This document shows positions 8,401 to 17,896 of a stretch of 55,743 nt of DNA, in pieces (the stretch's first letter is position 1; each line of letters opens with the position of its first letter). Origin of the DNA: Pseudomonas sp. GTDB taxonomy: Bacteria; Pseudomonadota; Gammaproteobacteria; Pseudomonadales; Pseudomonadaceae. The DNA lies in assembly GCF_028293835.1 (NCBI RefSeq), contig NZ_JAQGNX010000110.1, forward strand, positions 1 through 55,743, in the 5' to 3' direction. The position numbers were made by a program, and so were the translations under genes. The notes beneath the pieces are model-generated. The model was not told the DNA's origin. It was given only the letters and a program-made list of their open reading frames with translations, and made no database searches.

Positions 8401-8641
8401 ACGGACGGACCTCAGGGTTAGCCCGCGTTGACGGGCGAATCGGGGTGACAAGGCGCGATACGGCTCAATTCACAGGTTAGCTCATGAACGGTAAGCCGCA
8501 GTGGCACAGCAAGCGGTTGCGTGCTTGTCATAACTGAGCAGGCTGTGCACTCTTATGGATCAGATTTTTGCGCGCTTGTTCAGTCGTGTCCGTGGAATGA
8601 CTGAGCGGAGCACCCGTCGAGAAACACTGGAGGGCAGGGTT

Positions 8642-11278
8642 ATGGCCGATATCGATGCACGTTTGCGCGAAGATGTTCACTTGTTGGGTGAGCTGTTGGG
8701 CAACACCATTCGTGATCAGCGAGGACCGCAATTCCTCGAAAAGATCGAGCGCATTCGCAAGGGCGCCAAAGCTGGGCGTCGCGGGTCGGCGGCGGGTACT
8801 GAGCAGTTGAGTACCAGCCTGGATGAGCTGAGTGAGGACGAGTTGCTGCCAGTGACGCGCGCGTTCAATCAATTCTTGAACCTGGCCAATATCGCTGAGC
8901 AATACCAACTTATTCATCGCCGCGAAGATCCTCAGCCGCAACCGTTTGAATCCCGTGTCCTCCCTGAATTACTCGAACGTTTGAAAAAGGCCGGCCATTC
9001 GCCTGAAGCATTGGCCAGACAGTTGGGCAAACTGGAAATCGAACTGGTGTTGACAGCGCACCCCACTGAGGTGGCGCGCCGTACGCTGATTCAAAAATAC
9101 GACGCTATTGCCGCGCAACTGGCGGCCCTGGACCATCGCGACCTCAGCGCCGCCGAGCGCGAAACCATCACCGTACGCTTGCAGCGGCTGATTGCCGAAG
9201 CCTGGCACACCGAAGAAATTCGTCGCACCCGTCCGACACCTGTCGACGAGGCTAAATGGGGCTTCGCGGTGATCGAGCATTCACTGTGGCAGGCGATTCC
9301 CAACTACCTGCGCAAAGCCGATCATGCCCTGCACGCCGCAACCGGGCTGCACTTGCCCCTGGAGGCGGCGCCGATCCGCTTCGCCTCCTGGATGGGTGGC
9401 GACCGCGACGGCAACCCGAATGTGACGGCAGCAATCACCCGCGAAGTGTTGCTGCTGGCGCGGTGGATGGCGGCTGATCTTTATCTGCGCGATGTCGATC
9501 AACTGGCGGCTGAACTGTCGATGCAAGAGGCCAGTGACGCGTTGCGCGCCGCTGCCGGTGACAGCGCCGAGCCCTACCGCGCGGTACTCAAACAATTGCG
9601 CGAACGCCTGCGAGCGACACGCAACTGGGCACAGTCCTCACTTGCAGTCACGCAACCGGCCCCGGACGCTGTGCTGCAAAATAATCGCGACTTGTTTGAA
9701 CCGTTGCACCTGTGTTTTCAGTCGCTGCACGACTGTGGGATGGGCGTCATTGCCGATGGGCCGTTACTGGACTGCCTGCGCCGAGCGGTTACGTTTGGTC
9801 TGTTTCTGGTGCGTCTGGACGTGCGTCAGGACTCCAGCCGCCACACGGCAGCGATGACCGAGATCACTGATTATCTCGGTGTGGGCCGTTATGAGGAATG
9901 GGACGAAGAAACCCGCATTGCCTTCTTGCAGCGTGAGCTGAAAAATCGTCGCCCGTTATTACCCAGCCACTTCAAACCGGCTGCGGACACTGCTGAAGTC
10001 CTGGCGACATGCCGCGAAATATCAGCAGCGCCAGCCGCATCTCTGGGTTCCTATGTGATCTCCATGGCGGGCGCGGCTTCGGATGTGCTGGCGGTGCAAT
10101 TGCTACTCAAGGAAACCGGCCTGCAACGACCTATGCGCGTGGTGCCGTTGTTTGAAACCTTGTCCGATCTGGACAATGCCGGTCCGGCCATCGAACAATT
10201 GCTGAGCCTGCCGGGCTACCGTTTGAGTCTGCATGGTCCACAGGAAGTCATGATCGGCTATTCCGATTCTGCCAAAGACGCCGGCACCACAGCCGCCGCC
10301 TGGGCGCAATACCGGGCTCAGGAAAGGTTGGTGGATATCTGCCGCGAACAGCAAGTCGAACTGCTGTTGTTTCATGGTCGCGGCGGTACTGTCGGCCGTG
10401 GTGGCGGCCCAGCCCACGCGGCCATTCTGTCGCAGCCGCCGGGGTCCGTGGCGGGGCGTTTCAGGACGACTGAGCAAGGCGAGATGATTCGTTTCAAGTT
10501 TGGCCTGCCAGACATCGCCGAGCAGAACCTCAACCTGTACCTGGCCGCTGTGCTGGAAGCGACGCTGCAACCGCCGCCGCGTCCTGAACCGGCCTGGCGG
10601 GAAATGATGGATCACCTGGCTGCCGACGGGGTCAAGGCTTACCGCGCCGTGGTTCGCGAGCATCCGGAGTTCGTTGAGTATTTCCGTCAGGCTACGCCCG
10701 AGCAGGAGCTGGGTCGTTTGCCGTTGGGCAGCCGACCGGCCAAGCGCCGCGAGGGCGGGGTTGAAAGTCTGCGGGCGATCCCGTGGATTTTCGCCTGGAC
10801 CCAGACGCGCTTGATGTTGCCCGCCTGGCTCGGTTGGGAGGCCGCACTTACCAAAGCACTGGAGCGTGGCGAAGGCGATCTGTTAGGGCAGATGCGCGAG
10901 CAGTGGCCGTTCTTTCGCACGCGAATCGACATGCTGGAAATGGTCTTGGCCAAGGCTGATAGCGATATCGCCCGGATGTACGACGAGCGGCTGGTTGAGC
11001 CACGTTTGCAACATTTAGGCACGCACTTGCGCGACCTATTGTCGCAGGCATGCAACGTAGTGCTGGGTCTGACGGGACAATCGCAGCTACTGGCACATAG
11101 CCCGGAGACGTTGGAATTCATTAGCTTGCGCAACACCTACCTCGATCCGCTGCACTTGTTGCAGGCCGAGCTTCTGGCCCGGTCGCGCAAGCGCGAAGGA
11201 ACCCTGGACAGTCCTCTGGAACAGGCGTTGTTGGTGTCTGTGGCAGGCATAGCAGCGGGGTTACGTAACACCGGCTGA
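8642..11278 (+). CDS. ppc: Phosphoenolpyruvate carboxylase
   Basis: Adds bicarbonate to phosphoenolpyruvate to make oxaloacetate and refill the citric acid cycle. 878 residues, the usual bacterial length. The start is the ATG at 8642, which has GGAGGG at the right distance and gives [20 protein letters not shown]; the frame extends to 8555 but those codons are not family sequence. Signature pieces are [13 protein letters not shown] with the catalytic histidine at residue 140, [11 protein letters not shown] (about 252-262), the glycine-rich [14 protein letters not shown] loop (about 577-590) and the C-terminal LRNTG. It appears to be transcribed alone; its product is probably allosterically regulated as in relatives. 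Confidence 0.97.
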   Translation: MADIDARLREDVHLLGELLGNTIRDQRGPQFLEKIERIRKGAKAGRRGSAAGTEQLSTSLDELSEDELLPVTRAFNQFLNLANIAEQYQLIHRREDPQPQPFESRVLPELLERLKKAGHSPEALARQLGKLEIELVLTAHPTEVARRTLIQKYDAIAAQLAALDHRDLSAAERETITVRLQRLIAEAWHTEEIRRTRPTPVDEAKWGFAVIEHSLWQAIPNYLRKADHALHAATGLHLPLEAAPIRFASWMGGDRDGNPNVTAAITREVLLLARWMAADLYLRDVDQLAAELSMQEASDALRAAAGDSAEPYRAVLKQLRERLRATRNWAQSSLAVTQPAPDAVLQNNRDLFEPLHLCFQSLHDCGMGVIADGPLLDCLRRAVTFGLFLVRLDVRQDSSRHTAAMTEITDYLGVGRYEEWDEETRIAFLQRELKNRRPLLPSHFKPAADTAEVLATCREISAAPAASLGSYVISMAGAASDVLAVQLLLKETGLQRPMRVVPLFETLSDLDNAGPAIEQLLSLPGYRLSLHGPQEVMIGYSDSAKDAGTTAAAWAQYRAQERLVDICREQQVELLLFHGRGGTVGRGGGPAHAAILSQPPGSVAGRFRTTEQGEMIRFKFGLPDIAEQNLNLYLAAVLEATLQPPPRPEPAWREMMDHLAADGVKAYRAVVREHPEFVEYFRQATPEQELGRLPLGSRPAKRREGGVESLRAIPWIFAWTQTRLMLPAWLGWEAALTKALERGEGDLLGQMREQWPFFRTRIDMLEMVLAKADSDIARMYDERLVEPRLQHLGTHLRDLLSQACNVVLGLTGQSQLLAHSPETLEFISLRNTYLDPLHLLQAELLARSRKREGTLDSPLEQALLVSVAGIAAGLRNTG

Positions 11279-11293
11279 CCGTTTGATTCAGGT

Positions 11294-11345
11294 GCGGTGC
11301 TGCCAGAAAAGGCAACGCCGCGCCATAAATGGCCCTCTTTTGATT
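11294..11345 (+). terminator. Possible terminator downstream of ppc
   Basis: GCGGTGCTGCC and GGCAACGCCGC form an 11-bp imperfect stem (11294-11321). A second small hairpin, GCCATAAATGGC, and a T-rich stretch follow. The first stem lacks an immediate T tract, so this is only suggestive. Confidence 0.4.
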
Positions 11346-11549
11346 GTTAAAGACGCATCCCTGTAAGGTTGCACCAAGTCGAACCTGCCGATCTCCGTTT
11401 ATTTAAGCGCCGGTGCCTCTTCGGTTACTGCGACTTTTGGCGGCTTGTGTGGGGATAGCCTGCTGTGTATCTTGATCAGCCTTTGGCCGATTGGCTGAAT
11501 TATTTTTTTGAGATTGGCCCAACGAGGCGAGTCCGACGATTCCATATAA

Positions 11550-12215
<666 letters not shown>

Positions 12216-12232
12216 CACGCCTTGCAGTGATG

Positions 12233-12266
12233 AACTACGGCCCGCTTGCGGGCCGTAGTTGTTTAT
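12233..12266 (+). terminator. Terminator of adk
   Basis: A perfect 13-bp inverted repeat, AACTACGGCCCGC (12233-12245) and its complement (12248-12260), is followed by GTTTAT. The stem is very strong and the T tract short. Confidence 0.75.
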
Positions 12267-12307
12267 AATGTGACACTTTTTTCGCTCCCTCGCCTATGGA
12301 ACCCCCG

Positions 12308-12988
12308 ATGACCACCTTGTTGGCCCTGGATACCGCCACTGAAGCTTGCTCTGTCGCTCTGCTGCACGATGGCAAAGTACTGAGCCACTACGAGGTGATC
12401 CCACGCCTGCATGCTCAGCGTGTGTTGCCAATGATCAGGGATTTGCTGGCCGAAGCCGGACTTGCCTTGTCTGCCATTGATGCCATTGCCTTTGGCCGCG
12501 GACCGGGGGCGTTCACCGGGGTGCGCATCGCCATTGGTGTGGTGCAAGGCCTGGCGTTTGCCCTGGAGCGCCCGGTATTGCCGGTGTCCAACCTGGCGGT
12601 GCTGGCGCAACGTGCCTTTCGTGAGCATGGCGCGAGCCAGGTCGCCTCGGCCATTGATGCGCGAATGGACGAGGTGTATTGGGGCTGCTACCGGGAAGTT
12701 GCGGGTGAAATGCGACTGGCCGGTGTTGAAGCCGTGCTGCCCCCCGAACGGGCTGCGTTGCCTGCGGATGCGTCAGGAGAATGGTTTGGTTCCGGCACCG
12801 GTTGGGGCTACGCCGACCGCATCGCGGTCAAACTCACCGGGCACGACGCGTTGATGCTGCCCCATGCACAAGACTTGCTGACCTTGGCCACGTTCGCCTG
12901 GCAGCGCGGCGAAGCGGTTGTTGCTGACCAAGCGCAGCCGGTTTATCTGCGCGATAAAGTCGCCGTAGCAAAAGCCCGCCCGGTTTAA
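12308..12988 (+). CDS. tsaB: tRNA threonylcarbamoyladenosine biosynthesis protein TsaB
   Basis: TsaB is the scaffold partner of TsaD in making t6A37 on ANN-decoding tRNAs. 226 residues from ATG 12308 (MTTLLALDTATEACSVAL); an alternative in-frame ATG at 12296 adds four residues. The ASKHA-fold start LALDTATEACSVALL and the GRGPGAFTGVRIAIG loop (about 65-79) are characteristic. There is no metal site of the TsaD type. It follows adk, as I remember from other pseudomonads. Confidence 0.95.
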   Translation: MTTLLALDTATEACSVALLHDGKVLSHYEVIPRLHAQRVLPMIRDLLAEAGLALSAIDAIAFGRGPGAFTGVRIAIGVVQGLAFALERPVLPVSNLAVLAQRAFREHGASQVASAIDARMDEVYWGCYREVAGEMRLAGVEAVLPPERAALPADASGEWFGSGTGWGYADRIAVKLTGHDALMLPHAQDLLTLATFAWQRGEAVVADQAQPVYLRDKVAVAKARPV

Positions 12989-13056
12989 GGTATTGCCACA
13001 GAGATGTCTTGGGTTACCGCAGACTCAGCGAAAAGAGCACATTCCGGTAGGAGATT

Positions 13057-13108
13057 CCGCCACGTCTCCGACGCCGTGCTGTCGCGCAGCTAACACAAAA
13101 CCAGTAGG
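13057..13108 (+). repeat. 52-bp dispersed element, copy 1
   Basis: Starts CCGCCACGTCTCCGACG and ends AACACAAAACCAGTAGG, running directly into the REP that follows. It matches copy 2 (21026-21077) at 46 of 52 positions by eye. All three copies in the window have the same length and orientation relative to the REP. Confidence 0.8.
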
Positions 13109-13187
13109 AGCGAACGTGTTCGCGAAGCATGCGCCGCGGTCTGTCTGGAATGCTGCGGTGTCGCCCTCAACACGTTGGCCCCTACAC
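13102..13187 (+). repeat. Paired REP element after tsaB
   Basis: Left arm AGTAGGAGCGAACGTGTTCGCGAAGC (split as AGTAGGAGC plus the palindrome CGAACGTGTTCG) and right arm CAACACGTTGGCCCCTACAC, inverted, about 40 bp apart. The two arms have different palindromic cores, so it is a mixed pair. The rest of 12989-13316 holds no gene I can support. Confidence 0.7.
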
Positions 13188-13316
13188 GTCTAAACGCGAC
13201 AGTTCATCGGGGGTTTTAAACCTTTTGCGTAAACTGTGGTCTAGTTATCGTTCGCACATTTGTGAAGCGTTATCCGTACTGTTAGATTGCCACTACACGA
13301 TCCTGAGTATGCATTG

Positions 13317-13628
13317 ATGCGCATAGACGGCCCCTCACCACGCTCATACCCCATAAAGCGCAAGGCTCGCAAAGGCCCTGCGACGGTTGATGGCGCGTTT
13401 GAGGAAGTCGACAGCGATATCGAAGTACCGCCTCAAGTGTCTGCCAATAGCTCCCGACCGCAAAACGCCCAGGTAGATCCGACGGCGAATGTTCCGGCCC
13501 GTCAACAAGACATGATTTTCCCTCGTTCCGTCAGCACCCGCGTTGCCCATGCGTTGGCCAGTTATCTCACCACGGCCAGTTTCGTTGAGTGGGACATGGA
13601 AGTGCTGGGCCTCGACCTTCACATTTGA
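13317..13628 (+). CDS. Hypothetical protein, small and partly disordered
   Basis: 103 residues from ATG 13317 (MRIDGPSPRSYPIKRKARK); a longer frame begins at 13287. The first half is basic, then acidic and proline-rich (VDSDIEVPPQ, PTANVPARQQ), suggesting disorder. The end is ordered and hydrophobic (STRVAHALASYLTTASFVEW, then DMEVLGLDLHI). No signal or membrane segment. Its TGA overlaps a possible TTG start of the next gene, so the two may be coupled. I recall a similarly placed conserved hypothetical gene in other pseudomonads; function unknown. Confidence 0.7.
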   Translation: MRIDGPSPRSYPIKRKARKGPATVDGAFEEVDSDIEVPPQVSANSSRPQNAQVDPTANVPARQQDMIFPRSVSTRVAHALASYLTTASFVEWDMEVLGLDLHI

Positions 13629-14497
13629 ATTCCCAGCGTCCGCCTTATTACCTCGGTTGCCCATCCTGGAGTGACAACGCCTGGCGTGAATCCCTGTATC
13701 CGGAGAATGCGCGGTCCAATGAATACCTCGGGCTTTACGCGCGAGTTTTCAACGCGGTCGAAGGCAACACTACGTTCTACGCACGGCCTTCACCTGCAAT
13801 CGTTGAGCGTTGGGCGCACACCCTTCCTGAGCAGTTCCGCATCACCGCTAAATTTCACCGCGACATCAGCCACGGCGGCGACCTTCGTCAGAAACTGCAA
13901 GCGGCTGAGGACTTTATTCAGCTGTTGGCACCCTTGGGCGCTCGGGTGACGCCGTTGTGGCTGCAGTTACCCGCCAGTTTTGGACCCTCCCGGCTGGCTG
14001 AGCTGGTCAGTTTTATCGATGCCCTCGACCGGCCAATGGCGGTCGAGGTTCGGAACTCGACTTTTTTTGCCAAAGGTGAAGAAGAGCGCACGCTCAATCG
14101 ATTGCTGCTAGACCGGGGCGTGGAGCGTATTTGCCTTGATCCGCGAGCGTTGTTCAGCTGCGTATCGACTGATCCCGCCGTGTTGCACGCACAATCGAAA
14201 AAACCTAAAGTCCCGCCGCGCCCTGCAGCGCTGACGCAATTTCCCCAAGTGCGTTTTATTGGTCATCCGCTGCTGGAGGCTAACGACCCTTTTCTTGCAC
14301 CCTGGGTAGAGAAAGTTGCAGGTTGGATCGAGGAAGGGCGCACGCCTTATGTGTTTATGCACACGCCTGACAACCTCCAGGCGCCTGAGTTGGCGTGGCG
14401 TTTCCACGGGCAGTTGATGGCGCGGCTGCCGGGTTTGCCAGCATTGGTGGTACTTGAGAGGGAGCCTGCAGCGCAACAGCAATTGGGTTTGTTGTGA
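13625..14497 (+). CDS. DUF72 domain protein
   Basis: About 290 residues of DUF72, a TIM-barrel family without an assigned reaction. Family signatures: YYLGCPSWSDNAW at the N terminus, then YARVFNAVEGNTTFYARP, FHRDISHGG, the core strands AVEVRNSTFF and VRFIGHP, and the C-terminal YVFMHTPDN. The start is unclear: TTG 13625 overlaps the stop of the previous gene and gives a family-like beginning (MNSQRPPYYLG), while GTG 13589 adds twelve residues and overlaps that gene by 40 bp. Neither has a strong ribosome binding site. The conserved histidines, Glu and Asn residues line the presumed pocket, but no substrate is known. Confidence 0.88.
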   Translation: MNSQRPPYYLGCPSWSDNAWRESLYPENARSNEYLGLYARVFNAVEGNTTFYARPSPAIVERWAHTLPEQFRITAKFHRDISHGGDLRQKLQAAEDFIQLLAPLGARVTPLWLQLPASFGPSRLAELVSFIDALDRPMAVEVRNSTFFAKGEEERTLNRLLLDRGVERICLDPRALFSCVSTDPAVLHAQSKKPKVPPRPAALTQFPQVRFIGHPLLEANDPFLAPWVEKVAGWIEEGRTPYVFMHTPDNLQAPELAWRFHGQLMARLPGLPALVVLEREPAAQQQLGLL

Positions 14498-14510
14498 AAA
14501 TCGGCAGCGC

Positions 14511-15134
14511 TTAAGCAGCCATACGCAGGTTTTGCAGAATGATTGGCCGGGCCCAGCCGTTGTCGTAGTTCAGATGCCGTTGTTGAGCATCAACCGTTTC
14601 GGCGTCGTACGGGACGGCGGCTTTGTCAGCCAAGTCCCATTCGAACTCGGCAATCGGCAGGTGCAACGGACGGGGTTGTGGGCCTGGACCCGGGTTTGCA
14701 TCGGGCTGGTGGGGGTCCAGAACCAAGGGCCGAACCCAGCCGCTGTCGAAATCCAAATGCCGCTGCTGTTCGATCATGTCGCTGATGCTGAACGGCTCGG
14801 CAAGCTTGGGCAGCAGGTGCAGTTCGAATTCCGCAATCGGCAAGAACAAGGGCACGGAGGGTTTGCGCGGGACATCGGCAACCGGCAGTTCGCGCTGGTC
14901 GACGATTTGCCCCAGTGCGTTGATGCCGCCCAGTGGTTCGCCAGTCGCCGGGTTGGTAGTAGCCACTGCCGGTGCAGCCGAAACATCAGTTTTGTCCGCG
15001 GTTTGCTCGGCCATTGCGCGAGCGAACGCATCCGTCCAGAGCTGGGCGACACCGCTCAGGGTTCTGGAGTTGCGAAGACTAAAGTCGCCTGCGTGGGACA
15101 AATAGCCTATCGGTGCGGATTCAATGTCAGACAT
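14511..15134 (-). CDS. Uncharacterised protein with an internal tandem duplication
   Basis: 207 residues from the ATG at 15134 (MSDIESAPIGYLSHAGDFSL); the frame continues to 15191. The protein is soluble. Residues about 98-140 and 159-200 are copies of one module: LPIAEFE, a variable stretch, then QQRHL, D-S/N-GW and RP-L/I-V/I-L. Copy 1 reads QQRHLDFDSGWVRPLVL and copy 2 QQRHLNYDNGWARPIIL, separated by a Pro/Gly linker (NPGPGPQPRP). I do not recognise the family. It is convergent with the DUF72 gene and divergent from rsmJ. Confidence 0.8.
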   Translation of the reverse strand: MSDIESAPIGYLSHAGDFSLRNSRTLSGVAQLWTDAFARAMAEQTADKTDVSAAPAVATTNPATGEPLGGINALGQIVDQRELPVADVPRKPSVPLFLPIAEFELHLLPKLAEPFSISDMIEQQRHLDFDSGWVRPLVLDPHQPDANPGPGPQPRPLHLPIAEFEWDLADKAAVPYDAETVDAQQRHLNYDNGWARPIILQNLRMAA

Positions 15135-15231
15135 AGCGCTCGTTGGTCGTCCGGCTCTGGCAAAATGCTGGATATTCTCGTTATCGGCCAATTGCGCCGA
15201 TCATTAACAAAATAGTTGAGCGTGTGGGCAA

Positions 15232-16014
15232 ATGAGTGAGCAACAGACAGGCAGTCGCATTCGAGTCGAAACCCTGATCAGCAACGGACAGGCGCAAGCA
15301 GAGCAGTGGTCCCGGCGCCTCGGGTTGCCGTTGGAAGATTCCCAGGCTGAGTTTGCCCTGCAAGTGACCGACGATGGTTTGCAGTTGCAGCAGCTGGGCA
15401 CCGACACCTCAGGGCCGGTCCGGGTGGATTTTGTTGAAGGTTCTGCAGCGCATCGGCGTCTGTTCGGTGGCGGTAGCGGGCAAATGATTGCCAAGGCCGT
15501 GGGTATTCAGCCAGGTGTGCGGCCCCAGGTATTGGACGCCACGGCGGGATTGGGCAAGGACGCCTTTGTGCTGGCCAGCCTTGGTTGCGAAATAAGCTTG
15601 ATCGAACGTCAGCCGATTATTGCTGCCTTGCTCGAAGACGGCTTGGCCCGCGGACTCAGGGACCGCGAAATCGGCCCCATTATTGCCAGGATGCGCTTGC
15701 TGACGGGCAACTCCATCGAGCTGATTCGTGCTTGGGAAGGCGAGCCGCCGCAGGTCATCTACCTGGATCCGATGTTTCCACACCGAGAAAAAACCGCCCT
15801 GGTGAAGAAAGAAATGCGCCTGTTCCGTCCTCTGGTAGGAAATGACATGGACGCCCCAGCGTTGCTCGAAGCCGCCCTGGCCCTGGCCACGCACCGGGTA
15901 GTGGTCAAGCGTCCGCGCAAAGCGCCGAGTATCGATGGCCCAAAACCTGGCTATGCATTGGATGGGAAATCCAGCCGCTACGATATCTATCCAAAGAAAG
16001 CCCTGAAATCCTAG
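15232..16014 (+). CDS. rsmJ: 16S rRNA (guanine-1516-N2)-methyltransferase
   Basis: Methylates G1516 of 16S rRNA using S-adenosylmethionine. 260 residues. The SAM-binding motif I is [19 protein letters not shown] (about 101-119), followed by ISLIERQP with the acid that binds the SAM ribose. The catalytic motif is [20 protein letters not shown], a DPMFP variant typical of RsmJ/YhiQ. The C-terminal VKRPRKAP completes the family. Monocistronic by appearance; it ends against a REP-like palindrome. Confidence 0.94.
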   Translation: MSEQQTGSRIRVETLISNGQAQAEQWSRRLGLPLEDSQAEFALQVTDDGLQLQQLGTDTSGPVRVDFVEGSAAHRRLFGGGSGQMIAKAVGIQPGVRPQVLDATAGLGKDAFVLASLGCEISLIERQPIIAALLEDGLARGLRDREIGPIIARMRLLTGNSIELIRAWEGEPPQVIYLDPMFPHREKTALVKKEMRLFRPLVGNDMDAPALLEAALALATHRVVVKRPRKAPSIDGPKPGYALDGKSSRYDIYPKKALKS

Positions 16015-16018
16015 CCTT

Positions 16019-16046
16019 CTGTAGGGCCCAGCATTGGCTCTTACAG
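16019..16046. repeat. Degenerate REP-like palindrome between convergent genes
   Basis: CTGTAGGGCCCA (16019-16030) pairs with TGGCTCTTACAG (16035-16046) at 10 of 12 positions. It lies between the stop of rsmJ and the end of the TetR gene and contains the TetR stop codon (TAA, complement of 16041-16043). It may act as a simple two-way terminator, though no T tract is present. Confidence 0.55.
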
Positions 16047-16697
16047 GTTTTGCTTTTCCTGATTGGGCCGGTACGCGCGCATAAACAGGTTCACTACTTC
16101 CTTGACATGCTGTTCGTCCGCTACGGGGTCGGGTGAGTCGTCGCAGCCGATCAGCAGGCGGAAGTTGCAGGTGCCCTTAAGCAGACACAGAAAGTGCTCA
16201 GCGGCGATACGCGGCTTGTCGATGACCAGGCTGCCGTTACTGTTGATCTGAACCAGCAGCCGTTCCATTTCCTGCAGAATTCTCTCCGGGCCAGCCTCAA
16301 AAAATATCAGTGACATCTTCGGGTCCTGAGCGCCCAGGGCCGTCATGAGCCGGTGCAGTTCAATGGAATCCGGGCTGTTGATCAGGGCATGGAAGCCACG
16401 GCCAATGGTGGTCAACACGGTTTCAACCGGCGTGCCCACAGGCATTTCGAAAAACAATTCAGGTAACTGCTCTTCGCATCGTGCGATCACGGCCGCCGAG
16501 AATAACGTCTCTTTGTCAGTGAAGTGACTGTAGACCGTCAGTTTAGAGACCCCCGCTGCAGCGGCGACAGCGTCCATGCTGGTGCCGGCATAGCCCTTGC
16601 TCACGAACAGATTTTTCGCGGCGTCGAGGATGGCCTGGCGTTTTGCCAGGTCCTTGGGTCGGCCCGGGCCGGAAGTGATCAATGAATTATCAGGCAT
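16041..16697 (-). CDS. TetR-family repressor of the adjacent RND pump (MexL-like)
   Basis: 218 residues. The N-terminal helix-turn-helix is complete: RQAILDAAKNLFVSKGYAG, then TSMDAVAAAAGVSKLTVYSH, then FTDKETLFSAAV (residues about 19-70). The C-terminal ligand-binding domain carries HLLRLMTALGAQ-like and FLCLLKGTCNF helices. Divergent from the pump genes with only 92 bp between start codons, it is very probably their local repressor, as MexL is for mexJK in P. aeruginosa. The inducing ligand is not evident. Confidence 0.9.
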   Translation of the reverse strand: MPDNSLITSGPGRPKDLAKRQAILDAAKNLFVSKGYAGTSMDAVAAAAGVSKLTVYSHFTDKETLFSAAVIARCEEQLPELFFEMPVGTPVETVLTTIGRGFHALINSPDSIELHRLMTALGAQDPKMSLIFFEAGPERILQEMERLLVQINSNGSLVIDKPRIAAEHFLCLLKGTCNFRLLIGCDDSPDPVADEQHVKEVVNLFMRAYRPNQEKQNL

Positions 16698-16724
16698 CTT
16701 CGTTTTAATAGTGGACTGATGAGT

Positions 16725-16746
16725 TTGGTATTTCTTACTATACCCA
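16725..16746. promoter_or_regulatory. Candidate TetR operator in the divergent tetR-RND region
   Basis: GGTAT (16727-16731), 8 bp, ATACC (16740-16744): a short inverted repeat lying 30 bp from the TetR start and 46 bp from the pump start, with a GTATTT half-site like that I recall for MexL. It is the only clear palindrome in the 92-bp gap, so it is the likely repressor site. Confidence 0.45.
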
Positions 16747-16789
16747 GCGGTACAACAATTAAAACACCCTTTGTCGAAGGTCCGTCACC

Positions 16790-17890
16790 ATGTTTCGCGA
16801 TGCCTTGTCGTTAACCCTGCCCATCAGTCTGGTTTTGTTGCTGACAGGCTGTGGTCATGAAGAGCCGGTTCAGGCTGTTGTGCGCCCTGCCATGGTGGTT
16901 CAGCCGCAGTTGGCGTCACTGTCGATGGACAGCTATCCCGGTGAAGTACGTGCGCGGTTCGAACCAGACCTGGCGTTTCGAATCCCCGGCAAAGTCATCA
17001 AACGCCTGGTGGAAGAGGGTGAGCGGGTCAAAGCCAACCAGCCACTGGCCGAACTGGATCCGCAGGATGTCCGCCTGCAACTGGAGGCGAGCCGTGCCCA
17101 GGTGACCGCTGCTGAAGCCAATTTGCAGCTGGTGCGTGCCGAGCGTGATCGCTACAAGACCTTGATGGACCGGCAAATGGTCAGCAAGTCCCAGTTCGAC
17201 AATGCGGAAAACCTGTTCCGCGCCGGTGAGGCGCGGGTCAAACAAATCAAGGCCGAATTTACCGTAGCCGATAATCAGGCGGGTTACTCCGTGCTGCGCG
17301 CTTCGCAGGACGGTGTGATTGCCCGGCGTTTGGTGGAAGTCGGTCAAGTGGTGGCTGCGGGGCAAACCGTCTTTACCCTGGCCACCGATGGCGAGCGTGA
17401 GGTATTGATCAGCGTACCTGAGCAAAGCATCGGTAGCGTCAAGATCGGCCAGGCAGTTGCCGTCGAATTGTGGGCGCAACCCGATCAGCGTTTTCCTGGG
17501 CGCATCCGGGAATTGTCTCCTGCCGCCGATCCGCGCTCGCGAACCTTCGCCGCGAAAGTTACCTTTGCCGCTGGCAAAGTCCCGCCCGTTTTGGGCCAAA
17601 GCGCACGGGTATTTGTTCAGGCCGGGGAAACCAGTGCGATGTCGGTGCCTCTGTCGGCATTGACCGCTGAAAACGGCGCCACATACGTCTGGCGCATCGA
17701 CACGGACAACACGTTAAAACGCACCCCGGTACGCGTCTCGGCGTACGGCCAAGACACCGTTCCAGTCCTGGAAGGCCTCAGCGCCACGGATTGGATCGTC
17801 GCTGCCGGTGTGCACGTGCTGCACGAGGGCGAAAAAGTGCGCCCCGTGGATCGCAGTAATCGAGAAGTGAAGCTGGCGGCCAAGGAGTAA
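16790..17890 (+). CDS. RND efflux periplasmic adaptor lipoprotein (MexJ-like)
   Basis: 366 residues. The signal ends at the lipobox LLTGC, lipid on Cys21. The order is that of a membrane fusion protein: beta-barrel/lipoyl half (EVRARFEPDLAFRIPGKVIK, LVEEGERVKANQPLAELDP), an alpha hairpin (about 85-155, RAQVTAAEANLQLVRAERDR), the returning lipoyl half (LRASQDGVIARRLVEVGQVV), a beta-barrel and a membrane-proximal domain (VPLSALTAENGATYVW). It bridges the inner-membrane pump and an outer-membrane channel. The pump gene follows after 6 bp. No outer-membrane factor gene is present, as in mexJK. Confidence 0.93.
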   Translation: MFRDALSLTLPISLVLLLTGCGHEEPVQAVVRPAMVVQPQLASLSMDSYPGEVRARFEPDLAFRIPGKVIKRLVEEGERVKANQPLAELDPQDVRLQLEASRAQVTAAEANLQLVRAERDRYKTLMDRQMVSKSQFDNAENLFRAGEARVKQIKAEFTVADNQAGYSVLRASQDGVIARRLVEVGQVVAAGQTVFTLATDGEREVLISVPEQSIGSVKIGQAVAVELWAQPDQRFPGRIRELSPAADPRSRTFAAKVTFAAGKVPPVLGQSARVFVQAGETSAMSVPLSALTAENGATYVWRIDTDNTLKRTPVRVSAYGQDTVPVLEGLSATDWIVAAGVHVLHEGEKVRPVDRSNREVKLAAKE

Positions 17891-17896
17891 GCACGG

